64,000 nt of DNA from Glycine soja. Lineage: Eukaryota > Streptophyta > Magnoliopsida > Fabales > Fabaceae. Shown here in pieces: positions 11,851 to 25,235 of this stretch. How positions within the stretch are numbered: the first letter of the stretch is position 1; each line of letters starts with the position of its first letter. A program made the translations under genes and the position numbers. The stretch is from the NCBI RefSeq assembly GCF_004193775.1, contig NC_041018.1:36558608-36622607 (forward strand), in the 5' to 3' direction. The notes below the pieces were generated by a model, which did no database searches, had not been told where the DNA came from, and saw only the letters and a program-made list of their open reading frames with translations.

Positions 11851-12062
11851 ACTCGTGATGTCACATGGTTGTACCCGTCGTCCTTGGCATCATTATTTGA
11901 GTCTCTTCCCTCGCTCTCCTCTTCCCTCTCCACAACCTCCACCTCTTGCAAGCTCTGCTCCTTCTTGCCCTCGTTCTCATGGTCAGGCTCGGCATCTTCG
12001 TCGCTCTCGATTTCCACCTCTCCTTGCCCCTCCACCTCGCCCTCACCCTTCTGCTCCCCCAT
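11808..12062 (-). CDS. Glu-rich acidic ORF of unknown nature
   Basis: An 84-residue minus-strand frame begins MGEQKGEGEVEGQGEVEI and is strongly acidic, with repeated Glu-Glu and Asp-Glu runs. It lies just upstream of the ascorbate peroxidase fragment in the same orientation, and the DNA here is much richer in G and C than the surroundings. It might be a leader exon of a chimeric gene, an independent fragment, or a frame kept open by GAG/GAA repeats. No family is recognised. Competing plus-strand frames over the same bases look like shadows of the purine-rich strand. Confidence 0.25.
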   Translation of the reverse strand: MGEQKGEGEVEGQGEVEIESDEDAEPDHENEGKKEQSLQEVEVVEREEESEGRDSNNDAKDDGYNHVTSRVSRGRCHGERIKEV

Positions 12063-12099
12063 CCCTCCCCCTCGTCCCGAAAAATTGAAAAGAATAAAA

Positions 12100-15000
12100 A
12101 AACACGAAAAATGTTAGGAAACGGTTCAGGATCCAAGTGTGGTGTAAAGAAAAGGTTAGGGTTAATGGAATTGGGGTGTATGGAGGGGTAATTGAGTTGA
12201 AACAAATACTGGCAGTTTTTTACCGCCAGAAATATTAAATTTGATTTTGAAACAAATATTGGTAGTTGTTGAGCCGGCACAAATCGTGTTATCAAATATT
12301 TAATGGACACATCATTATTTAACTAATGACAGGATCTAAAACAAAAATTTTCAAATATGAGGGAGCAGATACAAAATTTAAGAATATCAGAGATAAAAAA
12401 TATATTTAAGTCTTTTTATGACTAAATGAGTTAGATAATAAGAATTCATTAAGGTCATGACATACTTCAAAGAATGATTAAAAATATTTATAAATTATCC
12501 ATCAACAAAATATTTATTTCAACAGTAAAAATTAAACTTATGTTCTTTTAGGATGAGTTCGTGAGTTCGTTCAGAATATTGTAATAATTACTCATTTCTT
12601 AGAATCAATCAACATGCAATTTGGTTAATAATTTTTAGGAATGAAATTTTAAGAATGGAACTCTTGGAAAAGGTTATAAAACATGTTTAATTTTCTTAAA
12701 AATAGTGCATTTACAGTCAATTATTGTGAAAATATTTAATAATTTTATAATATATTATTGCCAAAAGAAATATTTCCAATTATTCATAATTTGGTATATT
12801 TAAAAATATTCTATATTTAAGAAATAAATTTATTCTCTTCTATAATTTGATACTATATATGCATATTTTAATGTCTTCCCTAGTTTAATTGACTCTGTGA
12901 CGCCGGTAAAACCCATACTATATACTTTTATTTTGATTCATTGAAAAGTATTACCATTACCAAAACACGAATTTTAATAATTTTTTTATCAGGATTCTTG
13001 CTTGCGTCAATTATACTTTTCTTTTTATACACTTCAATGGAACTTTTAGTGTTTGTACTTCAAGTGTTTACTCGGTAACCAAAAATGCTAATTCTACAGC
13101 TCTCCACGACTTTTCAAGTTTATGACTTTAACCAAACATACGAGTGGTTAATTTTGATACTCTAGCAACATTATTGTAGGGTAAAATATATTATTTATTT
13201 CTCTAAAATTTTCTAAATTTTGTTTTTAGTTTTCTAGATACATTGTGTCCTATTTTTGTCTTTTTTTAAATTAGTATAAAATTGTTTTCACGGAAAATAA
13301 TGACAATTTTATGGGAGATCTTGAAGTATTTATCTTTCAATACGATTCATTTTATATCCAAGAGTTAACTAAAATTCAAACTCTGGATCGTTTGGTTAAG
13401 AGATGCATGCCCGCTAACCATTGTTGGTCCTATCTTTGTCTCTTTAATTTGGAAACACTTCACTTTTAGTACAAAAAGTGATTATAATTTAATGACAATA
13501 TAAATGCTAAAAAACTAGAGGTAAAATGAGTCAAATTAGCCTAGCTGACTTAAATGTTCCTGATGAAATGTATGACCCAAGCATTATATGTTGGTTAGGC
13601 CGAAAAAACTGGCTAAAAACCCAAAAAAATTGGAGTTTTACGAGGCTTGGGTTTCAGTTAGAGACTTCAATTGAATCTGGATTTTATTTTAAGCAGTTTG
13701 CTGCTGCACCTTGCAACCACCATTGGCTGATAGTCCGTCCGTTTTGTCATTTTTATGAAAAATACACTTTCAAGAATAAAAGTTAAACACTGAATTTGAT
13801 TTATTTTTAGAGATAACAACATATTTAATCATTTTATTATTATTATTGAATCACAGATATATGCTTTTTTCTATAGGAATGAGGTTATGTTTTTGGAAAA
13901 ATTATAAAAAGGAATGCTTTTTAAATTTATCATGAAAAATCGACAAGTCGTGTTTTAAAACAATTTTATTTTTACAATTTTTTAAATGAAAACTATTGAC
14001 ATCGTGTTTCACATTATGACTTTCTCAATTTTTTTTTATTATTATCTTTTTAAATAATTTGTGACGACTTTTGCTTCACCAAGGAAAAAACATACGAACT
14101 TCCAATTTCATAAACCCAGACTTAATATAGCATGAGGGTGGTGTTGTTGGAGGTGACCGATAATCACCACTCCCAGAGGCAGATTTTTGCACTCTTGCTC
14201 CATTCTCTCACCTTACTCCTGCTCTTCCATAAGCATTTCATCATAGTAATAAATCTTGAGGTCAGTTTCTTTTCCCTTATCCAACTGAGGACGTTCCTCT
14301 TCCCCACCATGGGTTTGAGCTTCTTCTCCTCTTATGGGAGACATGGAGATAGCTAGTGTTGAAGCTTGGGTTGGCTTGTTTCCACCCTGATCCTTAAGGG
14401 AGACTCACCATGAAGGAAGTCATTGCGCTTCTCCTCTGAGACGACCCATTTGAGGCGCTCGTATAAGTCTTGTCCGATTTGGTTTGCGACGACGTTGATT
14501 TGGATGGGACTGCGTCTTTTGCTTATTAAAGAAATTTGTGGCGGCTTTTAGCCATCACCAATTATTTAAAAAATGAAAATAAAAATTTAAAAAGTCGTGA
14601 TGGGACTCATCACTTCCGTAGTTTTCCTTAAAAAATTAATAAAATCAACTTTGTGATTTAAACCACTACTTATCTATACTCCCTAATAAATTTTAAAAAT
14701 ACCTTTTTTCTGTAAAAAAAATCAAAAAATATCTCATTCCTATTTTAAAAAGCCCACGGATATATAACCCCCCTAAAAAAATTGTATGCTCGATAAATCA
14801 TTTTATCTAGTTTTTAGTTTTTTAGTAGTGGAAAAATTTACTTGATTGTTTAATAAATAATATTTACATGATTTTTTTGTCTAAAATACCCTTAATTTCT
14901 TTATAATAAATGCTATAATAAAAAAAATGAATTCTTTCTCTTGTAAGGATCGATTGAAAAACAAGACTAGCACACATGTTAACATGATTAGGTTGAAAGT

Positions 15001-16772
15001 AATTAATTGAAAAGAAAAAATGATAAATTTGAATAATTTAAAAGGTAATTTTAAAAAATAATATAAATTACTAAAGAATTTAATGTTACTAACTAAACTA
15101 ATTAATTTTCTTGAAGGATATGAATTTTGTAACACTTGAAGTAATATTTTTTAAAATGTTAACTTCTAATTTTTTATATTTTATTTTTTTTACCCTCAAA
15201 ATATAAATTATATTTCCTTATTATCCTTTTACAATAATTAAATCAATGTTTCTTTTTTTTTTTACTTATTCACAAATATGAAGTATCACCGTGTTTATCC
15301 CTCACTATTTTTTTTCTCCAACGTTCTTACTCATTCTCCTTTTATTATTTATTTTATTTTTGTTAAGGTATATTGTGCATAGTTTTGATATTCTTGGTTA
15401 TCCACAATCACATAATGTAGATTGTACAAAACAAACCCAAGTTCAACAGATATCTTATGTTGGTACTGTTGGAGACTTGAAGCGTTAGTTGATACCTGTA
15501 GAAAACAAAGTCAAGCTCTATTGAGATCCTATGAGAGAGGCATAACATATATATAGCCACATAGGATTTCCAATAATTTTCCAAAGGAATGTACATGAAA
15601 CAATAAAGTTTTGACTTGCTGCAAATAGGATATGCATGATTATTGTTGCAGTGTGTGTAGATGACATTTTGGAAAATTTTAAAAAATGTTAAAATACCTT
15701 TATATATATATTATTGGCCTTTTGTTTGGGACTGTGAATGACACTGAATGAGATTGAGTGTTTGTTCTAATGATTTATTCAAGGGCCCATTTCCACCTTA
15801 AAAGGCTTGCAAGATTCATCTTTGTAGCAACTTTTCCCCTCCTTTTCTTCATCTTACGAAGTGCTACCTCTATCTGGCTCCCACCATACAAATTATTATT
15901 AGAAATTCAGAGATTCTTACACTTAAGTTCCATGTTTAGCATATCAACATGTCATGGTTACACATTAATTAATAGCTAGTCACCAATTTCACTATGTACG
16001 ATCACACAAATTAAGAAAATGACAGCGTATAATTAATGAAGAAGTGGAAGAGTAAAAGAGTTATTTTGGAGTTTCCTTTTTTTCTCTCCCTTTTTGTTAA
16101 AGCACCTATGAAAGAGAGTGAAGTTTAAGTTCCTGCAACAGTGCTTCTTTAGATAAATGGATTCGTTATTCTAAATAAAATATGCTTTAATTTATCAAAA
16201 TATCTGGAAATTCAGTTTTTGTTTTTTTGCTGAGTTATATCTCGAAATTCAGTTTTAATAACTATAATCTTGAAATTAACAAGAGAGTATTTAAAGTTAG
16301 TTTCTGATAATATAGAAAGTTACATAGAAGAAAAATTTTGTGAGATAAAAGATTGGATGAATTAAATATAACAAATTTTATCTCCTTTTTTTAAAAAAAT
16401 TAATACTACTATATTTTTAGTACATACATTTATTAAAAGTAATATAATTTTAGGTTCTTATCAATTATCTAGGACTAAAACCACTTTCTGTTAAAATTAT
16501 AGAGGGACTACCAATTTATTAAGGGTTGACTTTTTCTAATAAATATTTTTTTCATTTACAAAAATCATGGATCAAATTCATGACCATATGTTTAAGGGAC
16601 AAGATTATCTACCAATTATGTCAAATCATGGATCAAATTCATGATCATATTTTTAAGGGACAAGGTTTGATTTCCATTGTCCTGCCTCTAATGAGTTCTA
16701 AGACCCAACTCAACTAAAATTTAAAAAAAGATAATGAAAATCAATAGTGTGTCATTGAAATCACCAAAATCA
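12100..16772. other. Intergenic DNA without recognised genes
   Basis: AT-rich DNA with several short frames, the longest being 86 codons at 13526-13786. None matches a family I can name. Two somewhat more balanced stretches (13640-13750 and 14120-14540) could be eroded coding or repeat DNA. A short direct repeat, aaatcatggatcaaattcat, occurs at 16562 and 16623. Nothing else stands out. Confidence 0.5.
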
Positions 16773-16931
16773 TGTTGGATATATTAGAGACGTAGATAAT
16801 GTGACTATATAAACCACACCAAATACTATTGTAACTTGATTTTACTCATTTGAGTAATATCTTAATAATACACACTTTTTCCTTTTCTTAATTTTCTCTC
16901 TTCCACTATTTGCTTACCATGTATTGTATCA
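16773..16931 (+). repeat. 5' LTR of the small retroelement
   Basis: It starts TGTTGGATAT and ends GTATTGTATCA directly before the primer site. It is about 159 bp and similar along its length to 17927-18087. Confidence 0.7.
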
Positions 16932-16943
16932 TGGTATCAGAGC
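16932..16943 (+). other. Primer-binding site, tRNA-Met type
   Basis: TGGTATCAGAGC abuts the 5' LTR and is complementary to the 3' end of initiator tRNA-Met, the usual primer of plant copia elements. Confidence 0.8.
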
Positions 16944-17926
16944 AATGTCATTTTTTCTCTGCTGTCACCTCATTTCCTTATTTTCTATTCTTCTTCTTCT
17001 TCTTCCTTTTTTCGCTTTCCATCTAATTTCTCAATTTCTCCATCCTTGTTTCTTCATTATGTTTCTTGGTCCCATTTTCAATTTCACATCGATCTCCCTT
17101 TTTCTTCCACCGTTTGCATCTTAGGTCTACAACATATCTTGTTTATCTGCTTCTTCCTTTGTCAGATCCATCATTTTTTTTGAACCCTAACCATCACTTT
17201 CACTTCTGATTTCCGACCACCACCGGTTGAATTTGGAAAAACGAAACCAACAAACAGATTCTCCTAACAATCCGCAACAAAATCCCTATAAATGTTGTGA
17301 TCTCCATCGTGCGTCGCCTTGAGACGATTTCCAGCCGTGGTGCGCCATTGTCACAACCACCAATCAACTCACCTTTACGTCCGCAAAAAAATTGAGAAGA
17401 AGATTGAGCTTCTTGTTTATCTTTTGCTCTTGATGGTTAAGCTTTGATGATTTGAGCTTCTACCAAATGGTCTTATTGTTGTCTTTGTTTGGTGATTAAG
17501 CTTTGATTTTCTTATTTTGACATTTGATGTTTGCTTTGGATTTTTGAAAGAAGATTGAGAATACTGATGTTGGTCAAAAACTTCTAGGAGTTATGCGCCA
17601 TGGTCGCACCTATATTTTAATTTTTTTCTATATTTTTGTTTTGGCCGGTGTATTTCTGGCATATTTAGCTATATTCTAGTTTTTTTAATGATTGATTTGG
17701 AATCTTATTTCTATTGGAGTGAGTGTGGTGGAGACACCGGAAGAAGTTTCAAGGGCCTTGTAGTTGGTTGAAGACTTCTAGGAGTTATGCGCATCGGCCG
17801 CACCATTTCTCTTGTTTGTTTTCTTAATTAGCAACCTTGTATATTCTGGTTTCGTTATCATTTGATATTTTGATGTAACTTTGTATTGTCCTTTTCAAGC
17901 TGGTGTTGTGAATATACTCAACGACT

Positions 17927-18087
17927 TGCAGGAGGATATTAGAAATGTAGATAGTGTGATCATATAAATCACACCACATACTATTGTAACTTGATTTTAC
18001 TCATTTGAGTAATATCTTAATAATACAGACCTTTTCTTTTTTTTCCATTTTCACTCTTTCACTATCTGCTTACCGTGTATTGTATCA
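17927..18087 (+). repeat. 3' LTR of the small retroelement
   Basis: A second copy of the terminal repeat, sharing the tgtaacttgattttactcat block and the gtattgtatca end. Its first bases (tgcaggaggatattag) differ slightly from the 5' copy. Confidence 0.65.
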
Positions 18088-18882
18088 GGATAATCCGGAT
18101 GGGGAGACAAGTGTGCAAAGCAGGTGATTATATTCATTTGATTTTGCATATATCGATATGAAAGCGAATGTGTGATTTCATGTCACAGCTGTTGCAATTG
18201 CTAGTTTAATCAGAATCGTGACTCTTCACCCCTTTTTTTTTTACCACTTAGTTTCTTTTTAATTCAAATTAATTTCCCTTATAGAGGTCTTTTTCTTTGG
18301 TTTTTGACCGGTTGGTGATGCTTTAGACTCAGTCACATTAGTTAAACATCGTTTTCTAGTCATCTTTGCCAGGTTCATTAGCTCCAGATCTTATTGGGTT
18401 CAGTTAAGCACAATAATTAGGATCACTCATTGATTCTTGTCACAGCTGTAGTTCTTATCCACTTAATAATCATAACCTTAACTATAAATTCTTTAATTAC
18501 CTAACTGCTGCTATATACTCTTCTAATCAAGTTTCATTAATTCCTTTGTTTTCTTATGCAATTTAAACATAGCATACAAGTTAAAGTTCTAGAATAATTT
18601 GGTTATTAAGATTGCAGTAAAGTTCTTTTTTAGACCACAAATATCCTTTTCCTAAAAATAATTATGTTTAACTCAAATATGATTATTATAGACCATAAAG
18701 TTTTCTCTTTAAGTATTTAATATAGTTATATATTCAAGAAGAAATCTCAAACTATTCGATAAGGTAAAATTGTACCTTTTTTTTTATCATTAAAGTCTTT
18801 GTATGTGACAAAGCGGTTAAAGTCCAATTATTCACATGCAGAGTCAATGTTTATGGTAAGACAAGTGAGGCCATCCCATTGC

Positions 18883-18888
<6 letters not shown>

Positions 18889-18929
<41 letters not shown>
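18889..18929. repeat. (TA)n microsatellite
   Basis: About 20 uninterrupted TA units, followed by a purine-rich aagagagagggagag stretch. Confidence 0.95.
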
Positions 18930-18933
<4 letters not shown>

Positions 18934-19096
18934 GAGAGGGAGAGAAAAAAATTCAGTTATCAAAAGTAAAATTTTAAAATATTTTTTATTTTTATCATTT
19001 ATTTTCTTAAAATCTAATAATTATAATAAGTAACTAATCTTAATCATTAGATCTTAAATAAATAATGAGTTACTTTTATAGGAAGTAGATTCCTTT

Positions 19097-19099
<3 letters not shown>

Positions 19100-19146
<47 letters not shown>
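19100..19146. repeat. (AT)n microsatellite
   Basis: About 23 uninterrupted AT units, 170 bp from the previous TA array. Confidence 0.95.
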
Positions 19147-19149
<3 letters not shown>

Positions 19150-22100
19150 GGAAAAGACCCATAATTACTAGTTTGCCACTAAATTAGGCCTACACAATAT
19201 GAATTGTTTAAAGCTAATTAATATACTAAAGTGTAAAGATTTTAAGGCTGAAACGTAATCTTTAACGGTGAAATGTAATAATATTAATTGGCTTTTAATT
19301 GAATGAAAAATTTGTTTGAAAAATCAATCATTTCCAGTGTTAAAACGATAATTCGTAAAAAATTATACCGTTAATTACTTTTTCCATTAAAATTGAAACG
19401 CCAATTATTTCCTATGTAAATTTTACTAGTTTCCAATGTTAGTAATTAGTTTTTAATTGAAAGAAAAAGCAACGATTTTTTTATTATAAAATATTGATAA
19501 ATGAATTTATAGTTCAAAAACTAGATGATTGATACAAAAATTAATAACTAATCTTATATTATAATTTTTTTAAAAAAATTTGTCTTACAGGCCCTAATAT
19601 TTTCTAGACAAAGCCCTGTTCACTTGTTATTTTCATTAAAATTAAATTTAGCATATGTTAGAATTAATGTATGTTCTATTATATCCACCCTTAATTTAAG
19701 TCTGGAAGATTGTCATGATGTGTTGGAGATATAAAATTTTATGTACACCTAACTACTTAAAGCCTATTCTGGGTTGATTTGGTTATTTATATAAACAGTG
19801 CATGGCTTGTTTAGTCCTCTGCCTTGAACTGGCTTCAGAATAATAATATGTTAGGGCTTGTGTGATTTGGTGCCCCATCTTTATCAGTGAAACTTCATGA
19901 TTGTTGACCTGTATTGGGATTGATTTTGCTCCCCACAACCATCAAATAATAAAGTTGTTTAGTCTCATTATTTTGTTCTACTTTTGAATCAGCAAAGTTG
20001 GTTATATCATGGCATCTTAGTGAGTTTTTCATCATTAGCCGTTTGAATCTTGTGACCTAGAGGAAACACTTTAAGGTTCACCTGTCCCTCCACATTCCTC
20101 GTTTTAGCTTACTCTTATCAAGTCCAAGAATTACTGAATAAGGGTAAAATAAAAAATGCTTTATGGGAATTCATCCACGTTATTTAGGATTTCCGATTGA
20201 TTTTTTTACCCTTTAGGTGACAACATCGGTGGAAATTAATATTGACAAACTATAATGATTCTCTTCATTAAACCAACATGTCTTATTTTGCGAATTGAGC
20301 TTTAAATTCACTACAACACATTTTCAAAGTGTAAAAATTATTGAAGTAGGATTTGTTTTTCCTAACAAAATCTCATTCATTCACATTCGATCAGGAACTC
20401 AAGCTTCATCAACATGTTTAAAGGATTCATTTACATATCAATTTGTCTAGTATTCTTGTGGATTAGCAAATCTAGTCACATTTTGGTGTACTGAACGAGA
20501 GACAAGCCCAATGTTAATTAGTTAATTACAAGTGAATGAGTTGATGGCTTGAATTGAAAGCATTTTGAGCATTTTGACTACTTGTTATTGCAGCTTGCAC
20601 AATTTTTTGTGTATATTCTGTTTTTTAATAATTGAAGTCTATTTTTCTATGTTAGATACAGTTGAAGATCTTTATTTATGTTATTGGTTTTCAATAATGG
20701 TCTTGGTTTCACGCATGTATAGAAATCATCGCCGTGTTGGGTGGCCTAGGCATAAATTCTTGACATGATAACATAGCAACATTCGACTGTATGCTTCACA
20801 CGTGCATTGCTTTTTACGTTCAATTTTGAAGTTTGACTGTCCTGTTGAAGTGAAGTATTTGCGAATATGAAAAATTGAAATATGGCATTGTTATTTTTGC
20901 CTCACTTCACGTTGCTCCCAATTATTGACACTTGCTATGTCTCCAACGGTAACTAGACTTTTCTATATTTCGACACTCGAATGTTAGAACTAGACTCTAA
21001 TATTAAATAGTGTCACAAACCCAAATGAAGTTAAGTTAATGAATAAAATATGTTTTAGATTTATAATAAATGATTGATTTTTGTTTTAGGTTTCTTTTTT
21101 ATATTATATATATTTGATCTTTGATGTATTTAAACTTTTGTTTTGTATTTTTATTTTTAGTAAGTGATGATTTTTGTTTTGATCTTATCACTATTTTAGT
21201 TTTACACTTTTGGTTCTTATATTAACTTAACATACAATATTTTAAAAAATATTTACGTGACAATATAATGGAGTATCATGTCAATATGAATGCCCTCACA
21301 TGACAATATAATAATATTATAATGATATTTGTGTTAAATATTAAATGCGAGTTAACATATAGACAAATTCATTTTTTTTGTTAGATTTTATCACATTTAT
21401 TTTTGTTAAATTTTATGTGAATAAAAAGGAATACTTCTGCATAAAATATTTTTTTATTGCACATACATTATTTTGTTATAGACTTATTATATTAGTCAAT
21501 CAAATTCGTTAAATTCTTCTTATTCATATCAAAATGAATAAAAATTGATAAGGAATTAGTTAATGATATTGGAGTATAGTATCAATATTATAACTCTTTT
21601 AATATACTCATATACACCATTTTCAAATGAGGGTCCTAACTCATTTTACAATTTCAGAGAAAAGGGCTCTCTCAAATTAATGTCATGGTACAAAATTTCA
21701 TTAAAAGGCATTCCACTAAGTAGGAACACAAGGAGTCACAAGAAAAGGCAAGTGAAGGAGCCAAAGGTGAGATGTTCCTTGGAAGAAAAAGCAGTCAACA
21801 ACGATCATTGCGCACCCAATCATGGTGTATAATAGATTGAATCTCTAGTTGAAATGCTGGCTGATACAATCATGCGTGGTACACCCTTAAACCCTTTCCC
21901 CCCTTAAACCCCACACCAAATTACAAGCTCATTTTGATTTTAGAATAGGTCTATTAATTATTTGGTTTAGTTGCTTGGATCAGCTACGTCATGCATAAAT
22001 CCAAAAGGTTAAAAAGTTTTGTTGAAAGTGAATGCAATTATAGTGTGACGTTTTCCGCTGAAAAGCTAAAATACTTTCAAGGAGCATAGTTCGTAGCATA

Positions 22101-23189
22101 AAAATTAAGAAGCTTTTACTTTTCTTTTTTAACAAAATAAAAGGGGGGGAAATGGTTGAGTGGAATTTGATATTTTAGTTTGCTCCACACAAGGACAAGG
22201 AATAAACCATATTCAACATTGCTAACTAATATTTTTAAGACATCTGTTAAGAAATTAAAAGAAAAAATTATTACTTGTGAAAAACATAAAAAACGTAAAA
22301 AAATATCATGGACAAAGTTATTTTCTATCTTCCAATAAAAATATTTTTATTTTAACTTAACTATAAAAAACATTTGCTTAAACGTAATTATTCCACATAA
22401 AATTTGGTCTGGATTTAGCACATGACATTTCTCTAGTTTACACTACTTCTCCGTCTTCGAGTCATAAAAGTTTGATTCATGTGAAGTCACTTAACAAGAG
22501 CAAGCAAATAATCCCGTCTCCCCAAACCCGTTGCCCCACGTATTGGAGATTAGGAAAATCTCCCCCACCTAATTCCTTAGAAAATGTCAGAGTTTTGAAA
22601 TAACAAAAAGAAGGATAAACTTTTTTTTAATAAATATTCTTTAATTTAACATTTCTTACAATTGAAAATAATAGCATATTAGTATTAAAAAATAATTTTT
22701 AATTGTTAATGATTGTATTATAATAATAATAATAATATTATAAAGTACGTTTTTAAATAAAATTTCAGGTTGGACCAAACTTTTGAAGAAGAAAAAAACA
22801 AGACTTTAAAATGACCCATATTAAGCAAACAAGCCGAATTTGGACCTTATTGGGAATCAAGCAAACCTTAGGTGCAATGACTAGTCTAACTAATTTATTT
22901 CTATCCCTTTTTAGGTGCACAAAACTAGGCATAAGTAGGGATATGCCTGGAATGTTTCACTAAAAAAACAATGTGTCGTTTTGATTTCAACAACTCAAGA
23001 TATGTCTGGAATGTTTCACTTAAGTCAGGATGCCCTGGATTCTATTCTATATTGTTTTTGTCTTTTGTTTTTCTTTTTCTTTTTGTCTTACAAGGTTTCA
23101 AGTGATCCTTATTGAAGGTATCAATGTTATTCATCTCCATAACTACGGGTATAAATAAGTGAATTATTTGAGCTCCAGAATCAAACTTA

Positions 23190-23580
23190 TTTGTTTAATT
23201 AAAGGTTTAATTTCACATATTATTATCAAACTTTTATTATTTTGTGAATTTTATTACTCACTTTTATTTTCATAAATTTTATCAATCAACTTTTATAATT
23301 TTGCGTATTCTATCACTTAAATTTCTTTTTCATGAATTTTATCATTCAACTTTTAATATTTTACAAATTTTAACATTCAAGTTTTTTTATTTTTGGGTAT
23401 TTTGCTGTTATGTTGGTAACATAACAATTTAAGAAGTTACTTTTGTAAGTTTTTTTTACATCCGTTTGCAGTTATAATTGATGTAAAAAATTGATTTTTT
23501 ATATCATTTGTAGTTATAATCAATGTAAGAAATCACTTTTTCTACATCAATTATAGCTACAATTAATACAAAAAGTTAAA
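23190..23580. repeat. Degenerate short tandem segments
   Basis: From 23210 to 23385 a segment of about 55 bp of the form aattttatca-tcaacttttaat-attttg recurs about three times. From 23455 to 23575 a segment related to acatcaattatagctacaat recurs in direct and inverted order. Probably the remnant of a foldback or DNA transposon end. Confidence 0.45.
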
Positions 23581-24394
23581 ATCATCTATCTTTCATCGAT
23601 AATATTAAAATATATAAAAATTGAAATTTTGGATAATAAAATTGTCAATTAAGCATTAATTAAATAAAAAAAACTCATGTTTGAAATTGAGTTCAATTAT
23701 TTAAATGAGTCAAACCTAAACTTTAAAATCTCCTCCCACACACACATTTTATTTATATCATTAAAAAATTAAACTTATGTAGATTCCACATTATCATATT
23801 ACATATTTAACACGTATTTGTATTGGTAGATTATTGTCTAATGATAAAATATTTTTTTTAACACTAAATTGATAAGGTTAAAAAATAATTTAAGAAAAAT
23901 TTTCACAAATTTAAAAATAATTAAGTTATAAATGAGTTAAAGAAGTCAAACTCAAGTTTTAATTTTTTTTAAACAAGTCAAGTTCAAACTTTTTGGTTTT
24001 CTTTGATGAAAAAAAATAAATTCGTAAACGTGGAAAAAAAGTCATTAAAGAAAATATTTAACTTATTTAAACTCAAGTTATGGTATTTGTACATGTTTGG
24101 ATCATTGTTTTCTTTTTTAAAAAATTATCATAATTAATTAAATAAACGTATTAATTTTCTTAAAATAAATTTAATCATATACGCATTTACCGTCCTTAAA
24201 AAATATGGATGTCAAAATAAAATGCCTTATAGTATTATATAATGATCAAAGTTTTAGATAGGAAAATATGACTAAGCATATTATATGATTTTAAATGTTG
24301 AATACAACATATTCCACAAAAAATATAATATTATAATTTCATTTTGATTAAATTCAGATAATTTCAAGCAAGTTATTTGTGTTCTCTTTTTTAT

Positions 24395-24738
24395 GATTAA
24401 ATTGTAATTTTTATCCCCTTTAACTCTTGATCCGTGATTTTAATCTTTTTTTTTTTGTGATTTTAGTTCCCACACTTTAAAAAATCTGAAAATTTGGTCC
24501 AATTCTAAACTTTGCAAACATGTGTTTCTTTTATTTTTATATTTTAAGTAATAAAATTATTTTTTATGATACTTAAAATGAATATGTTAAATTTAAGGTT
24601 CACTTTTGACCAAATAAAAGAAACAAAATATATGTAAAATTGAACATTAAACTAAAATTATGAATTTTTAAAAATATAAGAACTAAAATTAAAAAAAAAT
24701 AGCAGAGCCAAAATTCGTGATATAAAATTAAATTTAGC
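24395..24738. repeat. Foldback (MITE-like) element
   Basis: The left arm (taaattgtaatttttatccc then gattttagttcccacacttt) is mirrored by the right arm near 24650-24738, giving imperfect inverted ends of about 110 bp. It has no coding capacity and ends about 120 bp before the second MULE. Confidence 0.5.
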
Positions 24739-25149
24739 AAAAAAAATGGTCAAGAGGTATTATATTATATTTTACTGCAAGCACAGTGACATTCCTTTTA
24801 TGGTTCTCACCAGCACACTAGGCTTCAGCCGGTTCGATCCATACTGCAACAAAGTTGTGCCACTTTAGGGAGTTGCTTGGGGCACCCAGCTTTTTTGCTG
24901 GGGCACCCAGCAACTTTCGAAAATGCCAAAAATACCCTTATGGTATTTTCAGTTACAAATAATAGTTACATTTTTTCATTTCTGCAGTGTCATTTTTTTT
25001 CCGTAAATTTTTCATAACTTAGTGTAAGTTACTCCGTTAAGGACGGTTTGGAAGTGTATTTGGTCTCTGATGGTGTACATGAATTTTTTAGGAGTATACA
25101 GTGATTTTTGGTCGGTTTTCATCGTCGAAAAATGAGAGAAGTGCCAAAA

Positions 25150-25235
25150 AAAAGTTGATTTATGTACGGATTGGCAATCCATATGGTCATACGGATTGAC
25201 AATCCGTACGTACGTCAACTTTATTTTTTTTATAC
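25150..25235. repeat. Subterminal palindromes of the second MULE (left side)
   Basis: Two adjacent imperfect palindromes of the form tacggattg-caatccgta occur here, the second with an extended gtacgtacg end. Related units lie on the other side of the element at about 27120-27290. Recurrent subterminal palindromes could be transposase contacts; that role is inference. Confidence 0.6.

Larger units (their letters stand above)
16773..18087 (+). mobile_element. Small LTR retroelement without coding capacity (TRIM-like)
   Basis: Two direct repeats of about 160 bp bound a roughly 1-kb interior. Both share taatatcttaataataca and end in gtattgtatca. Immediately after the left repeat comes tggtatcagagc (16932-16943), the standard initiator-tRNA-Met primer site of plant copia elements, fixing the orientation as plus. 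The interior has no gag or pol frames. A motif cttctaggagttatgcgc occurs twice, near 17580 and 17776. No clean 5-bp target duplication was found, so the outer ends may be slightly misplaced. Size and layout fit a terminal-repeat retroelement in miniature that depends on copia enzymes in trans. Confidence 0.7.
18088..24394. other. Long AT-rich intergenic stretch
   Basis: No gene is supported. The stretch contains two AT microsatellites, fragments resembling old foldback repeats (for example 21050-21250), and a run of short related segments at 23190-23580. Frames such as 20565-20768 and 21563-21832 have no recognisable domain. Confidence 0.5.

Noticed and set aside
11505..12117. Several overlapping plus-strand ORFs rich in Ser and Pro
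   Set aside because: They are the reverse reading of the purine-rich minus strand that holds the peroxidase fragment and the acidic ORF.
13526..13786. 86-codon plus-strand ORF as a gene
   Set aside because: Starts plausibly but shows no domain and lies in AT-rich spacer with no supporting exons.
16932..16943. Part of a tRNA gene
   Set aside because: Only the 12-base primer-site complement is present, directly after an LTR; no cloverleaf follows.
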